Below are positions 1 to 10,248 of a DNA stretch of 64,000 nt, one piece after another. How positions within the stretch are numbered: position 1 is the first letter of the stretch; every line of letters begins with the position of its first letter. Below the pieces are notes generated by a model. The model worked only from the letters and a program-made list of their open reading frames with translations, was not told where the DNA came from and did no database searches. Both the position numbers and the translations under genes were made by a program. The stretch comes from Apium graveolens (lineage: Eukaryota > Streptophyta > Magnoliopsida > Apiales > Apiaceae), in NCBI RefSeq assembly GCF_009905375.1, contig NC_133656.1, positions 239,972,415-240,036,414 of the forward strand, read 5' to 3'.

Positions 1-1184
1 CTTAACAGTCTCATCCTTACAGGTCCACTGTTCGATTCACCACTTGAGCTTCCCGAACTTGAGTTTCCAGACTCTTCTAAAAATGATCTTGCAGTGCTGG
101 AGTTCCTTTCAGTATGAGGAGTCCCGGCTTCAGGTGTTTGACTGTCAGAATGACTATGGTTTACATCTGTTGATTCTGAATACTCGCCCCCTACATTTTC
201 TTTCGTTTCTGTTGTTTCAAGGTCATCTAATCTCATATCCGTCAGTGTAAGTGTACTAGTCGTGTTTACGGTGCTTGGTGGTTGCTGTTCCCAAGTCCAG
301 CCTCTACATTCTTCGAATATAACATCACGACTCACAAGTACAGAGCCATCTTTTGGATCATACAAGCGATGAGCTTTTGTTCCTGGCTCATTTCCTAAAT
401 AAACAACAACTTTACTATGATCATCTAATTTTTTTGTATACACTCTTGGTACTTTCATGTGAGCAACACATCCAAACACTTTGATATGCTGAAGATTTGG
501 CTTCTTTCCCTTCCAAGCTTCATAAGGTGTTCTTCCTGTAAGTACTCTTGTCGGCAACATATTCAGTATATAAACAGAATGTCTTACGGCTTCTCCCCAG
601 AAACTCGAAGGCATTTTCATTCCTTTAAGAAAGCTTCTTGTCATGGCCACGACGGTTCTATTTCGACGTTCCACAACTCCATTCTGCTGCGGTGAGTATG
701 GGGCTGTGTAATGTCTCTGAATGCCAGCCTCATCATAATAATTTTTGAAGTTATTTGAACAGAATTCTCCTCCTCGATCTGTTCTAAAAACTTTTATTTT
801 CAACTCAGGAGTGTTCTCAACTAAATTTCTGAATTTTTTAAAAACTTCAAACGCCTCATCCTTGGTTTTTAACAAATAAACCCACATATAACGACTGCAA
901 TCATCAACCAATAGGAAAAAATACTTGTTACCTGCAGGTGTTGGTGGAGTAAACGGGACACAAATATCTCCATGTATCAGTTGAAGAGCCGTTTTGGCAC
1001 TGAAATTTGCTTGTGATGGGAAAGGCTTCCTGACTTGTTTGGACATCAAACAACCTTCACATATTCCTTTGGGTTGAATTAGTTTTGGCAATCCATAGGC
1101 CATCTCTTCCCTGGACATGAGTACAAGTGCGGGAAAATTCACATGCCCGAGACGAGAATGCCACAACCACGTAGTTTCCTCCAT
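1..1184 (-). pseudogene. Copia-A integrase, partial at window edge
   Basis: The frame stays open from an ATG at 1182-1184 to the left edge. It shows the pre-integrase motif (WLWHSRLGH, then CxxC in CEGCLMSKQ) and the rve core with the D,D,E residues visible in HGDICVP, RTDRGGEF and PQQNGVVERRN. Near the edge it enters the serine-rich linker that precedes reverse transcriptase. It is classed as a pseudogene because it is separated from gag-protease by a frame change and a small deletion. The core itself looks undamaged within the window. Confidence 0.82.
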
Positions 1185-2407
1185 TTTTGTCCTAAGCTAA
1201 TAATATTGTTGCAAAGTGATGGGATGTAATATACCTCTTGTAGATACCTTATTTCACCATTTTTGCACTTGAGGGGTATCAAACCTCTTCCTTTGATTGT
1301 CACTTTAGAACCATCTCCAAACCTTACTTCTCCTGTCACGCTTTCATCCAATTTGCTAAACTTAGACCGTTGGCCCGTCATGTGATTACTTGCTCCATTA
1401 TCGAGATACCAAACATTAGAATCAGCATATCTACCTTTGTCCTGCTTTAATTTCGGTACAATATTTTCTTCGTTCAACAACATCATGCTCTGTGTATCCT
1501 CCTCTCCAGACTCAGCCAAGAGTAATGTGAGTTCTTCACCATCAGTATCCACCTGTGATAAGTTAGCTTCCATTTTTGGTTCTTTCTCTCGTTTTGGCTT
1601 TCGACACTCTGCCATATAGTGACCATATATGTGACAATTATAGCACTTTATACGACTTTTGTCACGTCCCCAGCGACCCCGTGGGTTTGCAGATCCATCT
1701 GTTCCTCCTCTATTAGAACGTTTTTGCCATTCTTCCTTAGTCAGCAAGAGTTTCTCCTCATTTCTTTCGCTCTTCAACCATTCTTCTTTTGTCAATAGCA
1801 GTTGATCGCTCCTTTTATCAGTTTGCCCTTTCAGCCGCTCCTCGTGCGCTTTGAGAGATCCAACTGCCTCTTCTACAGACATTTTCTCAAGATCTCCAAA
1901 TTGCTCTATCGTGGACGCAATTTGTAAGAACTTCGATGGGACTGCACGAAGTAATTTCTTCACAATGTAAGATTCACTCACCTCTTCTCCCAAAGCACGG
2001 ATATTTGACACGAGCCCATTCATCTTCATGTAGAAATCATCAAGCGGATCACTGTCCTTCATACTCATAGCTTCGAACTCCGCTTTCAAGGTTTGGATCC
2101 GAGCTTTCTTTACTCGATCTGCACCTTGACACAAGGTCTTGATTGCAACCCAGGTTTCCTTTGCCGTCCTTTTGTCAGCCAAGGACAACAATACATCCTC
2201 AGGCACCCCTTGATAAATCATAGCAAGTGCCACCTTGTCAATCTTGTCCTCAAATTTGATCTTGGGATCACTAGATTCAATAGTGTCCCACACCCCATGT
2301 GCTTGCATAAACACCCTCATTTTCATGGACCAAGCAGTATAGTTCTCCCTTGTCAACGTTGGATAACTCAAACCAACAGACCCTCCCTTGAGTTTATTAC
2401 CATCCAT
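1139..2407 (-). CDS. Copia-A gag and protease
   Basis: Retrotransposon Gag polyprotein with the start of Pol. The first in-frame ATG downstream of the primer binding site is at 2405-2407 (protein begins MDGNKLKGG); the open frame extends further upstream through the primer site and LTR, but that is not a plausible start. The product is about 422 residues: a UBN2/DUF4219-type gag domain, a CCHC zinc knuckle near residues 253-266 (CYNCxxxGHxxxxC), and an aspartic protease motif near residue 335 (WYLDNGASNHMTG). The frame ends soon after NNIISLGQ because of a frameshift, so the integrase is read in another frame. The protein would package element RNA in the cytoplasm; the break means no full polyprotein can be made from this copy. 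Confidence 0.85.
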   Translation of the reverse strand: MDGNKLKGGSVGLSYPTLTRENYTAWSMKMRVFMQAHGVWDTIESSDPKIKFEDKIDKVALAMIYQGVPEDVLLSLADKRTAKETWVAIKTLCQGADRVKKARIQTLKAEFEAMSMKDSDPLDDFYMKMNGLVSNIRALGEEVSESYIVKKLLRAVPSKFLQIASTIEQFGDLEKMSVEEAVGSLKAHEERLKGQTDKRSDQLLLTKEEWLKSERNEEKLLLTKEEWQKRSNRGGTDGSANPRGRWGRDKSRIKCYNCHIYGHYMAECRKPKREKEPKMEANLSQVDTDGEELTLLLAESGEEDTQSMMLLNEENIVPKLKQDKGRYADSNVWYLDNGASNHMTGQRSKFSKLDESVTGEVRFGDGSKVTIKGRGLIPLKCKNGEIRYLQEVYYIPSLCNNIISLGQKWRKLRGCGILVSGM

Positions 2408-2449
2408 TGTAGCTGTCTTTAATACACCAGATCGAGTATTGGCTCCCAA

Positions 2450-2461
2450 GCTCTGATACCA
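2450..2461 (-). other. Primer binding site of Copia-A
   Basis: The minus strand reads TGGTATCAGAGC, complementary to the 3' end of plant initiator tRNA-Met and the commonest primer binding site of plant copia elements. It lies three bases inside the LTR. Confidence 0.88.
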
Positions 2462-2464
2462 CTT

Positions 2465-2824
2465 TGTAGAGCCCAGAAACGTTTTACTCAAATGTATATT
2501 GTAAGTCTGCGGAATAATCAACACACATACAGATGAGCCAAAGCTCGGTTTTTGTATTTATTGAATAAAATGCTTGCTTACAATGTGAAACCACTCAATT
2601 ATCATATGAGTGTAGAAAGGAACTAAATAGCTAAACATACAGCAGTGATTGAGACAAATCAGGAACTCTCCTATTTTAACTCCACTCCTGTATCAACTCC
2701 TAAATCAACGCTAACAACCACGACCTAAACTTCCTGCCTCAAATAAATCAGTGACAGCAATTTATTTGCAGATATAGTAAATAAGCAATAAATAAATAAA
2801 ACAAGTTTAGATTATATTCTAACA
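2465..2824 (-). repeat. 5' LTR of Copia-A
   Basis: On the plus strand the segment begins TGTAGAGCCC and ends TCTAACA, so on the element's strand it runs TGTTAGA...CTACA with canonical TG...CA ends. It directly abuts the primer binding site after a 3-base spacer. Length is 360 bp. The partner LTR is outside the window, so the outer boundary rests on the TG/CA motif and not on LTR alignment. Confidence 0.75.
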
Positions 2825-2930
2825 AACACAACCTAATTATACTATAATTACAATTCTTTCTCATGTGCAGTAATTTTTATAGGTTGATAAACATCAGGGA
2901 CAAATCTTTATTTGTTCATGAATGAAAAAT

Positions 2931-3372
2931 ATGGCAACTACTTGGCTAAAGTTAAAAAGATTCAACTGTCTGCTAGATAGCTAGCTCACACCTGTCAATG
3001 TGCTAGCACTTTGTTTCAGTGTTCTTTTACATACTGTTGTGTAGTTTAAGATGATTAAAAAAAGAGCACAGAATTCACCCGAGACCTTATAGCGCTAATA
3101 TAAGGATAATACAAGGATAATAAGTAAATAAAATCAACAGATAAATCAGGTAAGAATCAGAAGTCGAAAGACTTTCCTCTGAGAGGAAGCTCAATATGTT
3201 TGGAAATACCAAGTGCTCAAACATTCATCACTTGGACAAGAATAAAACCATATTGAAGTATATCGATGTTAATCCTATATCGAGAAGATACAAAATGTTA
3301 TCCCCTTATTAGTCACAAATAGATTGTATTCTTCAAAGGAATCTATCATATTTCTCGTCAGATCCCCTTTAC
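2931..3372 (-). repeat. NST1-like gene tail repeat T1
   Basis: This stretch resembles sequence at 14.94-15.66 kb and 63.1-64.0 kb. It shares the segment around 2990-3040 (CCTGTCAATGTGCTAGCACT) and the block from about 3160 that includes TTTGGAAATACCAAGTGCTC and the 'rattgtattcttcaaaggaatc' stretch near 3315-3345. It corresponds to the very 3' end and downstream flank of the minus-strand NST1-like gene. No useful coding capacity remains. It lies directly against the kinesin fragment, so the junction near 3375-3440 records a rearrangement. Confidence 0.7.
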
Positions 3373-3442
3373 TTTGAGCTTGGCATGCCATTTAATTGTT
3401 TGTAAAATGATCTGACTGATTTCGTACTATTACCTTGATTAG

Positions 3443-4033
3443 ATGGAGATTAGGGAATTCAATGAGAAAGTGACTGAGCTAACTGTATCAAGAGAGAAGC
3501 TAGAGATAGAGAATCAACAACTTGCAGAAGAAAGTTCATATGCAAAAGGGTTAGCCTCTGCCGCAGCAGTGGAGCTGAAGGCACTATCGGAAGAAGTTGC
3601 AAAGCTGATGAACCATAATGAGAGACTAACTGCAGAGATGGCAGCACAATAGAGTTCCCAGATGCAACGCAAATCTTTTGTTGGCAATAGAAACGGCAGA
3701 AGGGATGTGAATACCAAACAACATGAGCAAGGCATAGTAAACCCAGAAATCAAGAGAGAACTGGCTTTATTACGCGAAAGAGAGCATTCATATGAAGTTG
3801 CTTTAGCAGAAAAGGATCAAAGAGAGGCTGAGCTTCAAAGGAGAGTCGAGGAATCGAAACAAAAAGAGGCTTATCTTGAGAACGAGCTTGCAAACATGTG
3901 GGTCCTTGTAGCGAAACTGAAAAAATCACAAGGATCTGGACTAAATGCTTCAGAGTCAACTAGAGAAAGCCCGATAGTTGATGACGATTATGAAATTTGG
4001 AACGGTTCAAAACAAACAAAGAACTTTCTATGA
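3443..4033 (+). pseudogene. KIN-7 kinesin C-terminal fragment
   Basis: The translation resembles the coiled-coil C-terminal region of plant KIN-7 kinesins, which are microtubule motors. The run ASAAAVELKALSEEVAKL and, later, ENELANMWVLVAKLKKSQG are typical of that family. The motor domain is absent. The segment begins after a plausible splice acceptor (TTGATTAG at 3435-3442). An in-frame TAG at 3650-3652 splits it; reading continues in the same frame from 3653 to a TGA at 4031-4033. In the family this region is often spread over several exons, whereas here it is continuous, so part may derive from processed RNA; that is inference. About 190 residues remain, with most being charged heptad-rich coiled coil. 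It is an isolated 3' piece with no visible promoter. Confidence 0.78.
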
Positions 4034-4284
4034 TGTGTAAATATAATACAGAGGGACTGTGCTTGTTCTGTTTTTAGGGTGTGTGCTTTCCAGATGCTGG
4101 CAAGAATATCAAATATGTTTTGTGACAGTAGACAATATGCGTGTAGCCTTTTTTTAGTAAATAAAACAGAAAGGAAAAACCGAAAAAGACAAATTCACAT
4201 ACAAAAGAGTCTAATTCTCTTCAGAATACTTAAAATGTCTCAACTGAGTCGAGTCACATCCCATATGATACAAAAAACAAATGT

Positions 4285-5796
4285 TTACTCCTTTAATGAA
4301 GTGATCAATCGCATAGGCTTACCAAGTGGACAAGTTTGGTTGTCTGTATAAATGGACTTCATTCCTCGAAGCCAAACCATATTTGGTGTGTATGTAAAAA
4401 GATTTGACAATTGAAAGGCATCTTCACCGAGAAGACACTTGAACGTTTTTGTTTTGTGATCATAGTAGCGGATCTTATGATTTTCAAAGAATACAATCTC
4501 CTCACCGTACTTGAAACCTTGTTGCAGGTACTGAAACCGTTCAAATTGTTCAAAGGGGCCAACCTGATGCATCTTAATCCAAACATCACATCCCGTTTCC
4601 TCGTCCAAACAATACACATCGAGTTTACCAGTTGCAGATGGTCGATATGCCAACAAAGCAAGAATATCTCTCATATTCACGAATTTAAAAAACATTCTAT
4701 ATTCACGACTTTGTGCATCAGGGATAAACTCGGGCAACCACTTGAACTTGTTACTCGTAGCATCAAACTTGAGCGCAATCAAAGATTTAACAAAGTTTTT
4801 CTTAACGGATGGATACGTCCCATAGAAACAAGTCGTCCCAAATGTCAAAAGCTTGATCTCATCGTCTGAGTATGTAGAATATGTCCAATAAGGACAATCC
4901 TTGACATAAGTAGCCGGAACAAATATTGATTTCTCATTTTTCTCCATAAGAAGCTCATGATGAGGAACGGATAGTTGAATCCATGAAGTGGAATTAGAGG
5001 AGTAAACAGCACAAAAGTCTAACAACGAATAGCAGACTACGACCTTGTAATCATTACTGACAGGATCAAAACCGGCTCCAATTAGAGTTGGATAACGACT
5101 AAAACCACGTTCTGGTGGAAGATTAAATTCCATAGATTGGCGAATTGCGGGGTTCCATAGAGACACTCTTTTAGGGCAAACAAGTAGACAGACTAAGCCA
5201 TTAACGGAACCAATCAAAGAGTAACCATGTCTAGGGAGTACAAAAGTCTCTTGGTCTCGAGAAACAATGGTGATATTGCTTTTGTTACCGGCATTTTTAT
5301 TAGATACAAAACAGTCATAGTCAATAGGGTTTTGCATGGAACTGCGAGTGTGGTGTTTTTTAATAAAGTGTGAATCAGAGAGCAGAGACAGCCATGATTT
5401 AGATACAGATTTAAAACGTACAACCGATTTGATGGGCAGTAGTGTGAGTATCTCATCGATTATTACTTCTTCAGGCAGCTGATGATCATCCCTAGTCAAT
5501 CTTCTTCTTTTTTCTCCACCAACACGAAGCAGCTCCGTCGTTAGACTTTTCCTTTTTAGTCTCTTAATTGTTTGCTCCGTCGTCGTTAGTCTTTTCCCTT
5601 TTCCTCCAACCGGCAGCAGTCTCTTTGTTTTTCCACCAACAAACATCTCTCTTTTCCTTCTTCGAGGCAGCTCCGTCACCGCTCTTTTCCTTTTTCCAAC
5701 CGGCAGCTCCTCCATGGTCAGTTTTTTCCTCTTTGCACCAATCCTCCGTGGCATCGTTAAAACCCTAGTCGGGGAATGGACAGCAGATACAGCCAT
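4285..5796 (-). CDS. F-box protein with basic repeat N-terminus
   Basis: Intact 503-residue single-exon gene starting at the ATG at 5794-5796. Residues about 106-150 form an F-box (LPEEVIIDEILTLLPIKSV...SVSKSW), the module that binds SKP1 in SCF ubiquitin ligases. The rest resembles the F-box-associated (FBA) type substrate-binding region of plant F-box proteins, with GSVNGLVCL, LWNPAIRQ and GFDPVSNDYKVV visible. The product probably recruits an unknown substrate for ubiquitination. The first 100 residues are unusual: very rich in Lys and Arg, with repeated L-P-V-G-G-K-x-K-R-L-like units, resembling tandem nuclear localisation signals. This family commonly starts with the F-box near the N-terminus, so the extension is the odd feature. 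It is the best candidate for a functional host gene here. The substrate cannot be inferred. Confidence 0.9.
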   Translation of the reverse strand: MAVSAVHSPTRVLTMPRRIGAKRKKLTMEELPVGKRKRAVTELPRRRKREMFVGGKTKRLLPVGGKGKRLTTTEQTIKRLKRKSLTTELLRVGGEKRRRLTRDDHQLPEEVIIDEILTLLPIKSVVRFKSVSKSWLSLLSDSHFIKKHHTRSSMQNPIDYDCFVSNKNAGNKSNITIVSRDQETFVLPRHGYSLIGSVNGLVCLLVCPKRVSLWNPAIRQSMEFNLPPERGFSRYPTLIGAGFDPVSNDYKVVVCYSLLDFCAVYSSNSTSWIQLSVPHHELLMEKNEKSIFVPATYVKDCPYWTYSTYSDDEIKLLTFGTTCFYGTYPSVKKNFVKSLIALKFDATSNKFKWLPEFIPDAQSREYRMFFKFVNMRDILALLAYRPSATGKLDVYCLDEETGCDVWIKMHQVGPFEQFERFQYLQQGFKYGEEIVFFENHKIRYYDHKTKTFKCLLGEDAFQLSNLFTYTPNMVWLRGMKSIYTDNQTCPLGKPMRLITSLKE

Positions 5797-6540
5797 AATA
5801 ATCCTCCGTGTCAGTTTTTTAATATTGCTAGCCAGACTATAGGGTTTTAAATACGATTTTTCTTTTTAAAATTTGTTTGTGTTCAAGAAATTTCGAATAA
5901 GAATAAGATTAGATATTATTGTAAAAAAGGTATGTCTTAAATTTACCTTATTTAATTTTAATTATTTGCCTATATATAAAAAAACTCTTCAAAACACAAA
6001 AAGGAGCACATAGAAAATCTAGTCAAGGTACATCTTTAATTTTTTATTCTTCTTGATCTGAATAATAACTTATTATATGTGTATACATGCTTGTAGTGCT
6101 AAGTTTCCGGCCTGCTTTGTATATAACATAATCAAATATTTATCTTGTGTTTAGTTGTGTTTATAGGATGCATGCTCATGGTTAATTAATAGTACTTGAC
6201 TTGTGTTTGTTATTATTTATTTTTTGTGAATATTATTCATGCTTTGTATTTGTTTAAGTCCAAATAATTAAGCAGTTGACAGTAAAATTAGTATATTGTT
6301 TATTAACATTGGACTCAACTCTTATGAATTCATAGTAGCTGCGGTTAGTGATTACAGATTTTGATTGTTTGTTAATCATGCTTAGATTAAATATTGTTAA
6401 TCACTGACACTGATTTAAGATGTTTTAAAAGGTCACGTACTATCTCAGATGAATTGTTCCCAACATCCTATCCTCATTCATGTGTGTGTGCTAATTAACT
6501 CCTATATACTATCTTATTTCATCTTGCAGTCCATTAATTG
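5797..6540. other. AT-rich intergenic stretch between F-box gene and subtilase
   Basis: No coding signal is seen. The part next to 5797 should hold the F-box gene promoter, and the part up to 6530 may hold the 5' leader and an intron of the old subtilase gene, because a plausible acceptor (CATCTTGCAG) sits at about 6521-6530. No clear TATA assignment can be defended. Confidence 0.4.
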
Positions 6541-7742
6541 ATCGAGTCTTCCACTCATCTCGTTGTGAGCCGAATTCTAATACAATGTTAGATCCACACG
6601 GGTTCTCATGCGCATCAATAATTACTGGAGCAAGTCGACAAGTGAACTTCTTTGACATGAGTAAAGATGAAATTAAAGGTGTTTATCCTAGTGCACAATT
6701 ATACACGTACGCTACTGGTTGTGGAAGATGGCTTCCCTTTAGTTTTGATTATAGTTTGGAAAAAAGATGTGTTCCCTCGACTGAACTTACGATTAAAGCA
6801 ATCGATCAAGCAATAAAAGATGAAGTCAAAGTTATTTCAATGTCGATAGGAGATCTGGTGAAAAATTTTCACAACATGAAGCATCGACAAGAGGATATTG
6901 TTGGGATGTGGACTTTATATGCATACGGACAAGGAGTGCTAACGTGCACGGCTATGGGCAATGACGGCCCAGTTGAAGAATCAGCCATATACGGTTGGCC
7001 ATGGGGACTCACGGCCAACCATCAGCTGTATGGTCGGAACATCCCAAATGGAAACCATCAGCTGTGAAGTCGGCTTTGATAACCACAGGCAATCATACAA
7101 ATATGGCTCTAGTAATAATATGTGAGATACATGATGTCATTTTTTGCTATCTCTTAAACATGTTTTTATGTAGCTAAGAGTTGTGCTGAAAGATTAATCC
7201 CAGGCAATGAATTTGCATATGGGGCCGGCTTAATTGACTTAGAACGTGCTAAAAATCCGGGCCTTGTTTACGAGGAAAGTTATGATCGCTTTGTAGATTA
7301 CGTGAAGGGTGAATGTGAAATATATGACCTCAACCTGGCAACTTTTGCAGCATCTTTTTCTTATTCTCATAAGAAGTGCATTAGGAAATTTGCTCGCAAA
7401 CTCAAAGATGTGACTCTTGGGGAAGGTGAGGAACAACATTACACATGTAAAGTCACATACTTTAATAGATCATTAGATCCCAGTGTTAGGATTACAGTGG
7501 AGCCTCCTGCTTTAACGTTTAAACCTGGGGAGGAAAAGGAGTTTGTCTTGAGTGTGGAAATTCAACCACATGAAGATAAAGGGCTTTACGTCTCTGCAAT
7601 GTTGAAGTGGGATCCAGACGAGGATGGTCAATCAGTTTGTAGCCCTATCCATCTATACCATCATAGTATGCTTGACGAGCCTGTATGGTATGACAAGCCA
7701 GAAATTCAAGTGTCTACACCTGTAGACTTTAACTTTTGCTAG
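6531..7742 (+). pseudogene. Subtilisin-like protease (subtilase) remnant
   Basis: Plant subtilases are secreted serine proteases. Two pieces remain. The first (from an ATG at 6585 to a stop at 7065-7067) covers the peptidase core: a DPHG...CAS region where the catalytic histidine motif would be, AIDQAIKDEVKVISMSIGD, and the oxyanion-hole-like NDGP. The second (about 7172-7742) covers the C-terminal part: EFAYGAGLIDLERAKNPGLVYE and a fibronectin-type tail ending at a TAG at 7740-7742. Between them a large piece is missing (protease-associated domain and more); a frame change near 7000-7060 reaches WKPSAVKSALITTG, but the GTSMAxPH catalytic serine motif is not present. The histidine region also lacks the usual HGTH. 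It is therefore catalytically dead and broken. A small intron may lie around 7120-7170. Confidence 0.82.
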
Positions 7743-9530
7743 ACAATTTTTTCCCCGAGGCTTAATCTTTTGTTGTATGAGAATGTATGATAAGAACAGT
7801 TCCCACACATCAAGTCTAGCAAAAAGTTTTTACATATATCTAACTCATGCGTGTTGTAGTTACTGTGATGATAACAAAAAGTTCATCTAGGTACATATCA
7901 GATCTAGCTTCATATTTATAACTATATCTAGAGATGTAGCTACCTAGCTAGATGTTTATAAATTTTAGTTATATTTATAAAAGAAAGTAAGGATGATATA
8001 TATATATATATATATATGTAGGTATACTGTTGGAGAAAAATCCGAAACTAACAAAACTGTAACTGCACGTGCGTACGTCGTGAGTACGGGGCAAGTACGG
8101 GTCGAACCACAGAGAATGCGAATCAAGTTTTTAATTTAATAAACTAACAAAAACAATTAACTATCACTCAAAAATATCACTTTTAATAGATCTAAGGAAC
8201 GGATTTTACATATATATAGGTATACTGTTGGAAAAAATCCGAAACTAACAAAACCGTAACTGCACTGACGTAGTGAGTACGGGGCAAGTACGGGTCGAAC
8301 CACAGAGAACGAGAATCAAATTTTTAATTTAATAAACTAACAAAAACAATTAACTATCACTCAACAATATCACCTTTAATAGATCTAAAGAACGGATTTT
8401 ATTGGTTAAACACGAATATCATATCATAAACATATATTTTTAATAACAAATAAATTCACAAGTATTTAGAGTAAAGACATCCAATGACTCCAAATCAAGT
8501 TTCATTCAAAATCTTAAAAGTATTTCACATTTATTTTACCAATTAAATCAGTTCTCAAAATCATATGGATCTTAACTATACGAACTCCCAACTCTATTTG
8601 TGTGGCTCGCATGAAAATACTCACATATATGCATGATATTGAAGATAATCAATAAAACAAACATGTAACAATTAAAGCGCATACACCATGATATCGATCG
8701 GGTCTCTTTAGCCAATACATCCACCCCTTAGAGAGAGCTTAGTTGCACATCATCGAGACCATCATGGTATAAGAAAATAAAGAACTCATACCTAGAATTA
8801 AGACGAACTTGAAGTTTTTTATTAATAATAAAATCTTGGATACAGGGGAGAAAAATGAAAGAGATACAAAAGAGAGAAGTAAGAGATGTGTTTTTACAAT
8901 GAGGCTAGGGGGTCTATTTATATTAAAAACCTACACATAAGCATTAATTACAAAGATCTCCTTATTGATTTACAACGATCCTTCGTGATCACGTGCTTAC
9001 TCAGATTTCCCTCTTTAAAAAATTTCTCGCTTGATTTACCCCGATCTTGCTGACTCGTGATGACATATCACAATATTGCGACTTGTGCTCCAGTTATTTC
9101 TATTTAATGGAAAATCCCGAAAAATCTTCTTAATAACTTGTGGTCCAGTAATTTCTTAATAATCTTTTTTATAAGGATGGGAATGTGGGAGACTACGAGT
9201 GAGTAAGATGAAGAAGTTTCTTTGAATAAGTATTCTTCATAAGAACATTGTATGCATGTACTGAATTTTAAGATGCACGCACAACTAGTTATGCAATGAA
9301 CAACTAAACAATCAAACTTTTACATGGATCTGTCCGTATTACAGTTTAAGGCGGTTTAACTGCAGTTGTGTTCATTTTAGGATGGACAGTTAAGATTTAT
9401 GCTGCTTGTACACATGTAGTTGCAGCGAAGATCATTTGTATACCAAGTAATCCTGAACATTATTACCACATAACATTAAAATTTATCTCAGGTTTGTGTA
9501 GTAACATATGCAGTTGTATGTAGTAATATT
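7743..9530. other. AT-rich intergenic DNA with repeat fragments
   Basis: No gene is seen. The stretch contains a TA microsatellite at about 7997-8018, a tandem duplication (8019-8402, listed separately) and a segment around 8690-8960 resembling decayed transposon DNA without recognisable coding sequence. Confidence 0.5.
8019..8402. repeat. Imperfect tandem duplication, about 190 bp x 2
   Basis: Unit one starts TAGGTATACTGTTGG at 8019 and unit two repeats it at 8217; both continue through AAATCCGAAACTAACAAAAC, a GGGGCAAGTACGGGTCGAAC block and end near GAACGGATTTTA. The copies differ by scattered substitutions and a few indels, and a TA-rich spacer separates them. The GTACGGG...GTCGAACCACAGAGAA block recalls the ends of dispersed plant elements, but no family is assigned. 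Confidence 0.85.
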
Positions 9531-9696
9531 AGAGCAAGTCCAATGCTAGATGCAACATTACTATAGTTATTGCTATAATATAATATCAAAAAGTGCATTT
9601 TGGTTCTAAAATAAAACTTGCTCTACGATGCTAGTTGCATAAGTAGTTTCAAATTTAACTAACTCTCTTTATTTTTACCTAATTCTTTTAACTTTA

Positions 9697-10248
9697 TTGA
9701 ATGTTCTCAACAAACTTTCACCATCTCATTTAAACAAGTTTCACCAATTTTATTTTATGTCCAAATTTTGTTTTCAAACTACTACAATGAGCAACTTAAA
9801 AAAAAGAATTCAGGGAGGAGATTTCAATGAAAACTCCTCTGATGAAGAAGGATACTCCATTTTGCAAGCACTAGTAGTGACCAACTATCAAAATATGCAA
9901 ACAAGACAAAACCAGGGAGGTCATACTGGTTCCGTTCGTGGTCGATCTTATATTCGCCGTGACAGAATTGCTGCCAAAGAAGGAATCCATTCTGACTATT
10001 TTTCAATGCAACCACTTTTCAATGATCAAATCTTTCGCCAACATTTTCGGATGTCAAGTCCTTTGTTTAAGAGAATTTTATGTCAATTGCAGCGACATGA
10101 CAATTATTTCAAGACTAAATTTGATGTTGTTGGTGCTGATGGTTTGCCCGGTATCCAAAATATGACAGCATCATTACGAATGCTCGCATATGGAACGTCA
10201 GCTGCCAGTGTTTTTAAACATCCCCGAAATTTGTTGCAGCACTTTTGA
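9697..10248 (+). pseudogene. HARBI1/ALP1-like transposase, N-terminal remnant
   Basis: The 183-residue frame contains RRDRIAAKEGIHSDYF, FRQHFRMSSPLFKRIL and MTASLRMLAYG, matching the N-terminal helix-rich region that precedes the DDE_Tnp_4 nuclease domain in plant PIF/Harbinger transposases. A more internal ATG at 9787 (MSNLKKRIQ) is the likelier start than the one at 9697. The frame ends just after the segment preceding the catalytic domain, so no D,D,E residues are present and the protein cannot be an active nuclease. Confidence 0.78.

Larger units (their letters stand above)
1..2824 (-). mobile_element. Copia-A: Ty1/copia LTR retrotransposon, 5' part
   Basis: The element reads right to left: a 5' LTR at the right end, a tRNA-Met-type primer binding site, gag with protease, then integrase running off the left edge. 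Reverse transcriptase, RNase H and the second LTR lie outside the window, so LTR divergence cannot be measured. Gag-protease is separated from the integrase by a frame change and by a short gap: the usual spacer between the protease region and the pre-integrase motif is missing, suggesting a deletion near 1185-1200. The domain order gag-protease-integrase is seen directly and is diagnostic of the copia superfamily. Confidence 0.93.

Noticed and set aside
1437..2422. Plus-strand frames overlapping the Copia-A gag region
   Set aside because: They are antisense shadows of the gag-protease frame and show no independent homology.
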